DNA of 27,752 bases, taken from the NCBI GenBank assembly GCA_035718085.1, contig DASTHS010000080.1:1-27752 (forward strand), given 5' to 3'. Of the stretch, positions 7,363-14,255 are shown one piece after another (the first letter of the stretch is position 1; the number at the start of each line of letters is the position of its first letter). The DNA comes from DASTHS01 sp035718085. Its GTDB lineage: Bacteria; Actinomycetota; Acidimicrobiia; Acidimicrobiales; Palsa-688. A program made the position numbers and the translations under genes. The notes beneath the pieces are model-generated. The model saw only the letters and a list, made by a program, of their open reading frames with translations, did no database searches and was not told where the DNA came from.

Positions 7363-7869
7363 TCAGGTGAAGCTGATCGACTCGTCGGGCCCCCCGCCGG
7401 GGGCGGCTGCGGCGGGCGTTGGGGGCGGCAGCGACCCGTCGGGCAGCACACCGCCGAGTGCCATCACCCCTTCGGGGGCCACCAGCGCCGTGCCGGGGGA
7501 GCGCAGGGCCACGGCGATGGCGTCGGAGGGCCGGCACGAGACGGCCCGGCGCAGGTCGCCGCGCTCGAGGTCGAGGGCGGCGAACCAGTGCCGGCGCTCC
7601 TCGACCGCAGTGATCGTCGCCGTCGTGAAGCGCCCGTCGAGCACCGCCACGGTCGACACGAACAGATCCCAGGTCGACGGGCGGGCCGGCACCTCGCCCC
7701 GCCACGCCGAGTTGATGGCGGCGGCCTCGGCCCGCCCGATCACGATGCGCAGCTGGCGGTAGAGGCCAGCGGACTCTGCCAGCACCACCATCCCCGCCTC
7801 GACGCCCGGACCGGCGGGCACCGCCAGGCGCACCTCGACCACCGACAGCGGCACCAGGGGGTCGGCCAC
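7363..7869 (-). CDS. Bifunctional nuclease family protein (DUF151)
   Basis: A 168-residue protein of the bifunctional nuclease (BFN, DUF151) family, which is widespread in actinobacteria; its bacterial role is poorly defined. The core blocks are RIVIGRAEAAAI, RPSTWDLF and SCRPSDAIAVALR, all characteristic. The C-terminus from about residue 140 (PPPTPAAAAPGGGPDE) is low complexity. The GTG at 7869 fits because a TAGCAT box ends 6 nt upstream on the minus strand, so a leaderless message is likely. That box overlaps the stop codon of the preceding comF-like gene, giving this gene its own promoter despite the 9-bp gap. Its cellular substrate cannot be told from sequence. Confidence 0.88.
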   Translation of the reverse strand: MADPLVPLSVVEVRLAVPAGPGVEAGMVVLAESAGLYRQLRIVIGRAEAAAINSAWRGEVPARPSTWDLFVSTVAVLDGRFTTATITAVEERRHWFAALDLERGDLRRAVSCRPSDAIAVALRSPGTALVAPEGVMALGGVLPDGSLPPPTPAAAAPGGGPDESISFT

Positions 7870-7875
7870 GACGGC

Positions 7876-7881
7876 ATGCTA
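7876..7881 (-). promoter_or_regulatory. -10 box inside the comF stop codon
   Basis: On the minus strand the hexamer reads TAGCAT, and its first three bases are the TAG stop of the comF-like gene. Six bases separate it from the GTG of the bifunctional-nuclease gene, the normal TANNNT-to-start distance of leaderless actinobacterial transcripts. No clear -35 is visible. Confidence 0.45.
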
Positions 7882-8604
7882 CGGACCGGGCGCCCGGGCC
7901 GAGCTGAACGGCGCGAGCAGGCCGGCGCGGGCGACCACCAAGGCAGCGACCTCGTCGGCGCCGGCGGCGCGCAGCACGCGGGCCACCTCCCGGAGGGTCG
8001 ACCCCGTCGACATGACGTCGTCGACGACCAGCACCCGCGCCCCGGCCACCGCCCCGGCGTCGGCGACGGACAGCGACGCGCGCAGCGCCCCCTCGGCCGC
8101 CACCCGGCGGCCCGGAGCGGCGCGCCGGGCCAGCGGCGGGGTCTCGGCCGTCTTGACCAGGGCCCCCGGCGCCACCGCCCACGCCCCGCCCGTCGCCGCC
8201 GCCGCCTCGGCGGCGATGCGGCCCACGGCGTCGAAGCGGCGCCGGGCGCCCGGCCCGGCGTATGCGGGCACCGGTACGAGCACGTCGAGCTCTTCGACGG
8301 CCGTGGCGTTGCCCTCGAGCCAGGTGGCGACCAGCCGGCCGAGCACGGGCGCCCAGCCCACCACGCCGCGGTACTTGTAGTCGACCAGCGCCCGGCGGAG
8401 GGCACCCTCGTAGGCGCCCACCGCCCATGCCACCGACCAGCCGCGGTCGGCCCGACCGCAGCCGGGTGACGCGCAGCGCGCCCCGGCCGGCCGGGGCGAC
8501 GAGCACCCGGCGCACAGCGTCGCAGCCGGGTCGGGCCCGGCGAGGTGGCCAGCGGGAGGCCCGGCGGCGGGGCGGCGGGGGGCGGGGGATCGGCGGACGG
8601 TCAC
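7879..8604 (-). CDS. ComF family phosphoribosyltransferase-like protein
   Basis: A 241-residue ComF/GntX-type protein. An N-terminal four-Cys cluster (C31, C34, C44, C49; CAGC and CASPGC) is the usual ComF zinc ribbon. The C-terminal half is a type I phosphoribosyltransferase fold with the PRPP loop VLVVDDVMSTGST at residues 191-203. LVDYKYRG near residue 74 and VPVPAY near residue 111 are other ComF hallmarks. In naturally competent bacteria ComF helps DNA uptake, but in most actinobacteria its role is unproven. The GTG at 8604 is preceded by a strong GGAGG-type ribosome site at proper spacing, which decides the start. It is divergent from the methyltransferase at 8704. Confidence 0.87.
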   Translation of the reverse strand: MTVRRSPAPRRPAAGPPAGHLAGPDPAATLCAGCSSPRPAGARCASPGCGRADRGWSVAWAVGAYEGALRRALVDYKYRGVVGWAPVLGRLVATWLEGNATAVEELDVLVPVPAYAGPGARRRFDAVGRIAAEAAAATGGAWAVAPGALVKTAETPPLARRAAPGRRVAAEGALRASLSVADAGAVAGARVLVVDDVMSTGSTLREVARVLRAAGADEVAALVVARAGLLAPFSSARAPGP

Positions 8605-8703
8605 GGCACCCTCCGGGGGTCGGTGCTGGGATGACCGTGCGCAGGGCCGACGGCGAGGCGCCACCAGCATCGGCGGCGCCTGTGACGATGCGAGACTGCG
8701 CCG

Positions 8704-9480
8704 GTGCCCGACGATCGCCGCCACGCGACCAGCTGGGGCGGTCCGGACCAGGTGGGCCGCTACGAGGCCGGCCGCCCGGGCTACCCGGCCGAGGTCGGTG
8801 CCCTGATCGCCGACGTCCTCGACCTGCGCGCCGGCCGGCGGGTGGTCGACCTGGCGGCCGGCACCGGCAAGCTGACCCGGGTGCTCATGGGGAGCGGCGC
8901 CGCGGTCGTGGCCGCCGAGCCGATCGCCGCCATGCGCCGCGAGCTCTCCGCCCGCGTCGTGGGGGTGCCGGTGGTCGCCGGGGTGGCCGAGGCCCTGCCG
9001 TTCGCCGACGGCGCCCTCCATGCGGTGACCGTCGCCCAGGCCGTGCACTGGTTCGGCTGGCCGGCGGCGGCTGTCGAGCTGCGCCGCGTGCTCGCGCCCG
9101 GCGGCGGGCTCGCCGTGGTCACCAACGGCCGTGACCCTGCGTGGGCGGCCACGGACGCGCTGAACGCCGTGCTCGAGCGCTACGAGGCGGAAGGCCCGCG
9201 CCCCGAGTCGGTGCGGGCCTGGCGCGACGGCTTCGACGCCAGCCACGTCTTCACAGCGGTGACCGATGCGGCCGTGCCCCACGAGCAGCGCTTCGCTGAC
9301 CGCGAGGCGTTCGCCGCCCGCTTCGCGTCGGTCAGCTTCGCCATCCTGCTGCCCGACGACCTTCGCGCCCGCATGGTCGACGACCTCTGGGAGGCGGTGG
9401 CGGCGTCCGGGGTCGACCCGCTGGTGATGCCGCTGCTCGCCCGGGTGGAGATCTTCCGCTGCCGCCCGGCCGGGGCCTAG
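8704..9480 (+). CDS. Class I SAM-dependent methyltransferase
   Basis: A 258-residue methyltransferase with the SAM-binding motif VVDLAAGTGKLT at residues 47-58. Next come the acidic end of strand 2 (VVAAEPIAAM), AEALPFADGALHAV (motif II region) and ELRRVLAPGGGLAVV (motif III). The N-terminal block GRYEAGRPGYPAE belongs to a large actinobacterial family usually annotated only as type 11 methyltransferase. Its substrate is not known. The GTG at 8704 starts just before this block. Its TAG stop (9478-9480) and the valS TAG on the other strand (9477-9479) share the palindrome CTAG, so the genes converge with an overlap of three bases. No recognised ribosome site. Confidence 0.85.
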   Translation: MPDDRRHATSWGGPDQVGRYEAGRPGYPAEVGALIADVLDLRAGRRVVDLAAGTGKLTRVLMGSGAAVVAAEPIAAMRRELSARVVGVPVVAGVAEALPFADGALHAVTVAQAVHWFGWPAAAVELRRVLAPGGGLAVVTNGRDPAWAATDALNAVLERYEAEGPRPESVRAWRDGFDASHVFTAVTDAAVPHEQRFADREAFAARFASVSFAILLPDDLRARMVDDLWEAVAASGVDPLVMPLLARVEIFRCRPAGA

Positions 9481-12065
9481 CGGCCGCCGGAGGGGTCAGC
9501 CGGGGCCAGGGTCACCACCACGTCGAGCTCGGCGGCCGCCGACGTCACGACGGCGTCGGCCGGCGCGCCGGCGGCGGCGGCAAGGTCGGCCACCGACGCC
9601 CGCACCGCGGCGAGCACCTGCTCGGGGCCACGCACCTCGATGCGGTCGACGGCGGTCTTGAGCGACCGCCCCGCCTCGGTCTTGGCCCGCCGCACCCGTG
9701 CCAGCACGCTGGCGACGGCCGTGAGGACCGCGGGATCGCCACCGGCGGCCACCTCGTCGGCCGACGGCCACGCGCTGCGGTGCACCGACGCGCCGGCGTC
9801 GTGCCACCACGACCACACCTCCTCGGTGACGAACGGCAGCACCGGGGCGAAGAGCCGCAGCAGCACCGACAGCGAGCAGAGCAGCGCGGCGCGCGCTGAC
9901 GCCGCGCCGGCCTCGCCCAGCTCCCCGTAGGCGCGGGCCTTGACCAGCTCCACGTAGTCGTCGCAGAACGCCCAGAAGAACGCCTCGATGCGCTCGAGGG
10001 CCCGGGCGTGCTCGTAGCCGTCGAGGGCGGCAGTGGCGTCGTCGACCACGCCGCGCAGCCCGGCGAGGAGCGCCAGGTCGACGGCCTCGCTGGCGGTGCC
10101 CCACGCCGTCGGGCCGGCGGCGGCGAGGCCAGCCAGGTCGAGCCCGCGTGAGCCGAGCACGAAGTTGCTGGCGTTGAGCACCTTGGTGGCGAGCTTCCGG
10201 CCGATCTTCATCTGGCCCTCGTCGAACGCGGTGTCGGTGCCGAGGCGGGCGGACGCCGCCCAGTAGCGCACCCCGTCGCTGCCGTGGGTCTCGAGCAGCC
10301 CCGCCGGCGTCGTGACGTTCCCCTTCGACTTGCTCATCTTCTTGCGGTCGGGGTCGAGGATCCACCCCGACAGGGCGGCGTGGCGCCACGGCGCCACACC
10401 CTCCTCCGAGGTCGAGCGGACCATCGTCGAGAACAACCACGTGCGGATGATGTCGTGGCCCTGGGGGCGCAGGTCGAGCGGGAACACCCGGGCGAAGAGG
10501 TCGGGGTCGTCGACCCAGCCGCCGGCCAGTTGCGGCGTCACCGAGGAGGTGGCCCACGTGTCCATCACATCGGGGTCGGCGACGAAGCCGCCGGGCTTGC
10601 CGCGCTGGTGCTCCTCGTAGCCGTCGGGCGCATCGGTGGTCGGGTCGACCGGCAGGCGCGCCTCGTCGGCGAGCAGCGGCTGGTCGTAGCGAGGCTCGCC
10701 GTCGCCGTCGAGGGGGTACCACACCGGGAACGGCACGCCGAAGAAGCGCTGGCGGCTGACGAGCCAGTCGCCGGTGAGGCCCCGCACCCAGTCGTCGTAG
10801 CGGGCGTGCATGAACGGCGGGTGCCACTCGACGGCGCCGCCGAAGCCGAGCAGCTCCTCCTGGCGGTCGACGGTCCGGATGAACCACTGCCGGCTGGTGA
10901 CGATCTCGAGCGGCCGGTCGCCCTTCTCGTAGAACTTGACCGGGTGGGTGATCGGGCGGGGGTCGCCGACCATGCGCCCGTCGGCGGCGAGCAGCTCGAC
11001 CACGGCGCGCCGGGCCTGGTTGACGTTGCGCCCGGCGAGGTGCTCGACGTAGCGGTCGCCGCCCGCGGCGGGCAGCCCCGCCGGGGGCGTGGCGAGGAAG
11101 CGGCCGTCGCGGCCGATGGTGGCCCGCACCGGTAGCGCCAGCTCCCGCCACCACGTGACGTCGGTGAGGTCGCCGAAGGTGCAGATCATGGCCACGCCGG
11201 TGCCCTTGTCGGGCTGGGCCAGCGGGTGGGCGACGAAGGGCACCTCCACGCCGAAGACCGGCGTGGTGACCGTGGCGCCGACGAGGTGGCGGTAGCGGTC
11301 GTCGTCGGGGTGGGCGACCACGGCGACGCAGGCCGGCAGCAGCTCGGGTCGGGTGGTGTCGACGCGCAGGTCGTCGCCCCCGACCGAGAACAGCAGCGTG
11401 TGGTAGGCGCCGGGCCGCTCGCGATCTTCGAGCTCGGCCTGGGCGACGGCGGTCTGGAAGTCGACGTCCCAGAGGGTGGGCGCCTCGGCGCTGTAGGCCT
11501 CGCCGCGCGCCAGCTGCCGCAGGAACATGCGCTGGCTGGCCCGTCGGGCCCGCTCGCCGATGGTGGTGTAGGTCTGGCGCCAGTCGACCGACAACCCCAA
11601 CGACCGCCAGAGCTGCTCGAACGCCTGCTCGTCGGCGGTGGCCAACCGCTCGCACAGCTCGATGAAGTTCGGGCGCGAGACGCTCACCGGTTCGGCGCCC
11701 TTCCCCAACCCCCCCTCCGCCGGCGGGGTGAAGCCCTCGACGTAGGGCAGTGACGGGTCGCAGCGGACCCCGAAGTAGTTCTGGACCCGACGCTCGGTGG
11801 GCAGCCCGTTGTCGTCGAAGCCCATCGGGTACCACACGGCCTTGCCGCGCATCCGCTGGTAGCGGGCGACGACGTCGGTGTGGGTGTAGCTGAACACGTG
11901 GCCGATGTGCAGCGAGCCGCTGACCGTGGGAGGCGGGGTGTCGATCGAGTACACCTGCGCGCGGGTGGCGCTCCGGTCGAAGTGGTAGGTGCCCGCCTGC
12001 TCCCAGCGCTCGCCCCACGCCGCCTCGAGCCCGGCCAGCGACGGTCGTTCGGGGACGCTGGTCAT
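9477..12065 (-). CDS. valS: Valine--tRNA ligase (archaeal/rickettsial-like type)
   Basis: An 862-residue class Ia synthetase that charges tRNA-Val. Signature motifs are present: PPPTVSGSLHIGH (HIGH at 53-56) and KKMSKSKGN (KMSKS at 576-580). The editing (CP1) domain contains VDTTRPELLPACVAV. The GHDIIRTWLFSTMVRS block and the lack of the C-terminal coiled-coil arm set it apart from the common bacterial ValS. They match the group otherwise seen in archaea, rickettsiae and some actinobacteria. ATG 12065 was preferred to ATG 12095 and 12104 because a TACCGT box ends 8 nt before it and MTSVPERPSLAGLEAAWGERW is a natural N-terminus. It is divergent from cysS by 19 bp. Confidence 0.93.
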   Translation of the reverse strand: MTSVPERPSLAGLEAAWGERWEQAGTYHFDRSATRAQVYSIDTPPPTVSGSLHIGHVFSYTHTDVVARYQRMRGKAVWYPMGFDDNGLPTERRVQNYFGVRCDPSLPYVEGFTPPAEGGLGKGAEPVSVSRPNFIELCERLATADEQAFEQLWRSLGLSVDWRQTYTTIGERARRASQRMFLRQLARGEAYSAEAPTLWDVDFQTAVAQAELEDRERPGAYHTLLFSVGGDDLRVDTTRPELLPACVAVVAHPDDDRYRHLVGATVTTPVFGVEVPFVAHPLAQPDKGTGVAMICTFGDLTDVTWWRELALPVRATIGRDGRFLATPPAGLPAAGGDRYVEHLAGRNVNQARRAVVELLAADGRMVGDPRPITHPVKFYEKGDRPLEIVTSRQWFIRTVDRQEELLGFGGAVEWHPPFMHARYDDWVRGLTGDWLVSRQRFFGVPFPVWYPLDGDGEPRYDQPLLADEARLPVDPTTDAPDGYEEHQRGKPGGFVADPDVMDTWATSSVTPQLAGGWVDDPDLFARVFPLDLRPQGHDIIRTWLFSTMVRSTSEEGVAPWRHAALSGWILDPDRKKMSKSKGNVTTPAGLLETHGSDGVRYWAASARLGTDTAFDEGQMKIGRKLATKVLNASNFVLGSRGLDLAGLAAAGPTAWGTASEAVDLALLAGLRGVVDDATAALDGYEHARALERIEAFFWAFCDDYVELVKARAYGELGEAGAASARAALLCSLSVLLRLFAPVLPFVTEEVWSWWHDAGASVHRSAWPSADEVAAGGDPAVLTAVASVLARVRRAKTEAGRSLKTAVDRIEVRGPEQVLAAVRASVADLAAAAGAPADAVVTSAAAELDVVVTLAPADPSGGR

Positions 12066-12072
12066 GCGTCGG

Positions 12073-12079
12073 TACGGTA
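12073..12079. promoter_or_regulatory. Overlapping divergent -10 boxes of valS and cysS
   Basis: Within TACGGTA, the plus strand reads TACGGT (12073-12078), 6 nt before the cysS GTG. The minus strand reads TACCGT (12079-12074), 8 nt before the valS ATG. Both match TANNNT, and neither gene has a Shine-Dalgarno site, so both may be leaderless. Because the boxes share five base pairs, only one polymerase could open this site at a time. Inference from sequence; needs 5'-end mapping. Confidence 0.5.
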
Positions 12080-12084
12080 CTGGC

Positions 12085-13440
12085 GTGCTCCGCATGTACG
12101 ACACCGCGTCGCAGGAGGTGCGCCCCGTCGAGCTGCGCGAGCCCGGCCGGGTGTCGATGTACGTGTGCGGGCCGACGGTCTACGGCGACCCGCACGTGGG
12201 CCACGGCCGCTTCACGGTGACCTGGGACGTGATCCGGCGCTACCTCGAGTGGAGCGGCCTCGAGGTCCGCTACGTGTCGAACATCACCGACATCGACGAC
12301 AAGATCATCGCCAGGGCCAACGAGGAAGGCGTCGGCACCGACGACGTCGTCAAGCGCTACGAGCGGGTGTGGTGGGACACGATGGGCCGCCTCGGCGTGT
12401 CGGCGCCCAACGAGGAGCCCCACGCCACCCGCTGGATCGCAGAGATGGTCGACCTGATCGCCGGCCTGGTCGACTCGGGGGCCGCCTACGTCGGCGGCGA
12501 CGGCGTCTACTTCGCCAGCGCCACCGTGGCCGACTACGGGCTGCTGGCCCACCAGCCCCTCGACAGCCTGCGGGCCGGCGCCCGGGTCGCGGTCGGAGAG
12601 GAGGCCGGGAAGCGCTCGCCGACCGACTTCGTGCTCTGGAAGTTCGCCAAGGCCGGCGAGCCGTCGTGGCCGTCGCCGTGGGGCGCGGGCCGACCGGGCT
12701 GGCACACCGAGTGCGTGGTGATGTCGTTGGGGTTGCTCGGCGACGGCTTCGACCTGCACGGCGGGGGCAGCGACCTGGCCTTCCCGCACCACGAGAACGA
12801 GCGGGCCCAGGCGGTCGCCGCCGGCCGGGTCTTCGCCCGCCACTGGGTGCACTCGGGCATGGTCGTCACCGACGGTGGCGAGAAGATGAGCAAGTCGCTG
12901 GGCAACACGTTGTCGCTGCCTGAGCTGGCCGCCCGGTGGGACCCGCGGGCGTTCCGGCTGCTCGTGCTCGGTGCTCACTACCGCAGCCCCATGACCGTGT
13001 CGCCGACCACGCTGGCGGCCTCCTTGGAAGCGGTGCGGGGCCTCGACGCGTTCGCCCGTCGCTTCGCCCCCGCCCGGGAGGTGGCCCCCGACGCCGGCGC
13101 CCTCGAGGCGTTCCGCGCCGCCATGGATGACGACCTCGACACGCCGCGCGCCGTGGCGGGGGTGCACGGGCTGGTGCGCGAGGCCAACCGCGGCGGCCCC
13201 GCCGCCGACGCCCTGGCCGCCGCAGCCATCGAGCTGCTCGAGGTGGCACTCGGGCTGCCCCTGGCCCGCCCCGACCAGGTGCCCGCCGAGGTGGCCGCGC
13301 TGGTCGACGAGCGCGCCGCGGCACGCGCTGCTCGCGACTGGGCCCGCTCCGATGCGCTGCGCGACGAGCTGTCGGCGATGGGCTGGGTGGTGGAGGACGC
13401 CGCCGACGGTGCCAAGCTGCACCGCCGTGACGACGCCTGA
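12085..13440 (+). CDS. cysS: Cysteine--tRNA ligase
   Basis: A 451-residue class Ia synthetase that charges tRNA-Cys. It has MYVCGPTVYGDPHVGHGR, in which the Cys is a zinc ligand and HVGH is the HIGH motif. Further zinc ligands are seen in WHTECVVMS and FPHHENE, and the KMSKS loop is GEKMSKSLGN. The C-terminal domain, ending ELSAMGWVVEDAADG, is that of CysS and is absent from the shorter MshC mycothiol ligase. The GTG at 12085 gives VLRMYDTAS and lies 6 nt after a TACGGT box; ATG 12094 is the alternative. The stop overlaps the following thioesterase gene by 14 bp. Confidence 0.94.
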   Translation: MLRMYDTASQEVRPVELREPGRVSMYVCGPTVYGDPHVGHGRFTVTWDVIRRYLEWSGLEVRYVSNITDIDDKIIARANEEGVGTDDVVKRYERVWWDTMGRLGVSAPNEEPHATRWIAEMVDLIAGLVDSGAAYVGGDGVYFASATVADYGLLAHQPLDSLRAGARVAVGEEAGKRSPTDFVLWKFAKAGEPSWPSPWGAGRPGWHTECVVMSLGLLGDGFDLHGGGSDLAFPHHENERAQAVAAGRVFARHWVHSGMVVTDGGEKMSKSLGNTLSLPELAARWDPRAFRLLVLGAHYRSPMTVSPTTLAASLEAVRGLDAFARRFAPAREVAPDAGALEAFRAAMDDDLDTPRAVAGVHGLVREANRGGPAADALAAAAIELLEVALGLPLARPDQVPAEVAALVDERAAARAARDWARSDALRDELSAMGWVVEDAADGAKLHRRDDA

Positions 13441-14245
13441 CGCAGCATCCGAGTTCCGCACCGACACGACGGTCACCCGCGTCGACGAGCGCACCTGGAC
13501 CGGGGAGGTCAACCCCCGCTGGAACATCGGCGCCAACCCGAACGGCGGCTACCTGCTGGCCATGGTGGTGCGGGCAATGCGCGAGCTCGCCGGCAAGCCC
13601 GACCCGCTGTCGATGACCGCCCACTACCTGTCGCCTCCCACCGCGGGCCCGGTCACCATCGAGGTCGACCCGGTCAAGCCCGGGCGCACCTTCGTCAACG
13701 TCACCGCGCGGCTGGTGCAGGACGGGCGGGAGCGGGTGCGCTTCCTCGGGGTGTTCGGCGACCTCGGCGCGCAGCGCGGCCCGACGCGGCTGGCCGCCAG
13801 CCCGCCGGCGCTGCCGCCGGTCGAGCAGTGCGTGTCGATGCGCGACCTCTCGGCGGAGGCCGGCCGGCAGGTGCCCGAGGCGATGTTCCGCTACGACCTG
13901 CTGCTGCCGCGCGACACCGAGTGGGGCAAGGTTGAGGAGGGGGCGCCGCTGGGCATCACCGGCTGGATCAGGCTCGCGGACGGCACCGAGCCCGACGTGC
14001 TGTCGCTGGTCACCTTCGCCGATGCCTTCCCGCCGACGGTGATCGGATCGGTGGCCGCCGGGTGGGTGCCCACCCTCGAGCTGACCGTGCACGTGCGGGC
14101 CCGGCCCGTCGCCGGGTGGCTGATCGGCCGGTTCACCACCCGCTTCCTGATCGACGGCCTCCTGGAGGAGGACGGCGAGCTGTGGGACGCCGACGGCCGT
14201 CCCGTGGCGCTGTCCCGTCAACTGGCGATGGTGATGACCCGCTGA
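13427..14245 (+). CDS. Acyl-CoA thioesterase family protein (double hotdog, TesB-like)
   Basis: A 272-residue protein of the thioesterase-like superfamily. The first hotdog begins with WNIGANPNGGYLLAMVVRAM and SMTAHYLSPPTAGPVTIEVDPVKPGRTFVNVTARLVQDG. The second ends with LELTVHVRARPVAGWLIGRFTT and LWDADGRPVALSRQLAMV, the usual C-terminal strand. Such proteins hydrolyse acyl-CoAs, but chain length and substrate are unknown. The GTG at 13427 overlaps the end of cysS by 14 bp, implying co-transcription and coupling. The long upstream open frame is only a shadow of cysS. It converges on the membrane sigma-like gene with a 10-bp gap. Confidence 0.83.
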   Translation: MTTPDAASEFRTDTTVTRVDERTWTGEVNPRWNIGANPNGGYLLAMVVRAMRELAGKPDPLSMTAHYLSPPTAGPVTIEVDPVKPGRTFVNVTARLVQDGRERVRFLGVFGDLGAQRGPTRLAASPPALPPVEQCVSMRDLSAEAGRQVPEAMFRYDLLLPRDTEWGKVEEGAPLGITGWIRLADGTEPDVLSLVTFADAFPPTVIGSVAAGWVPTLELTVHVRARPVAGWLIGRFTTRFLIDGLLEEDGELWDADGRPVALSRQLAMVMTR

Positions 14246-14255
14246 TACCCCGCCC

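Noticed and set aside
6835..8469. 544-codon plus-strand frame opposite ppa, the nuclease-family gene and comF
   Set aside because: Composition is that of a complementary shadow (His/Arg/Gly-rich) and it crosses three well-supported minus-strand genes.
12085..13440. MshC (mycothiol ligase) instead of CysS
   Set aside because: The full C-terminal CysS domain and standard length are present, and it is paired with valS.
9496..13536. A 1346-codon open frame on minus spanning valS and cysS
   Set aside because: It is a shadow: it runs through valS in another frame and antisense to cysS, is Arg/Pro-rich and has no family motif. Long spurious frames are expected at this GC content.
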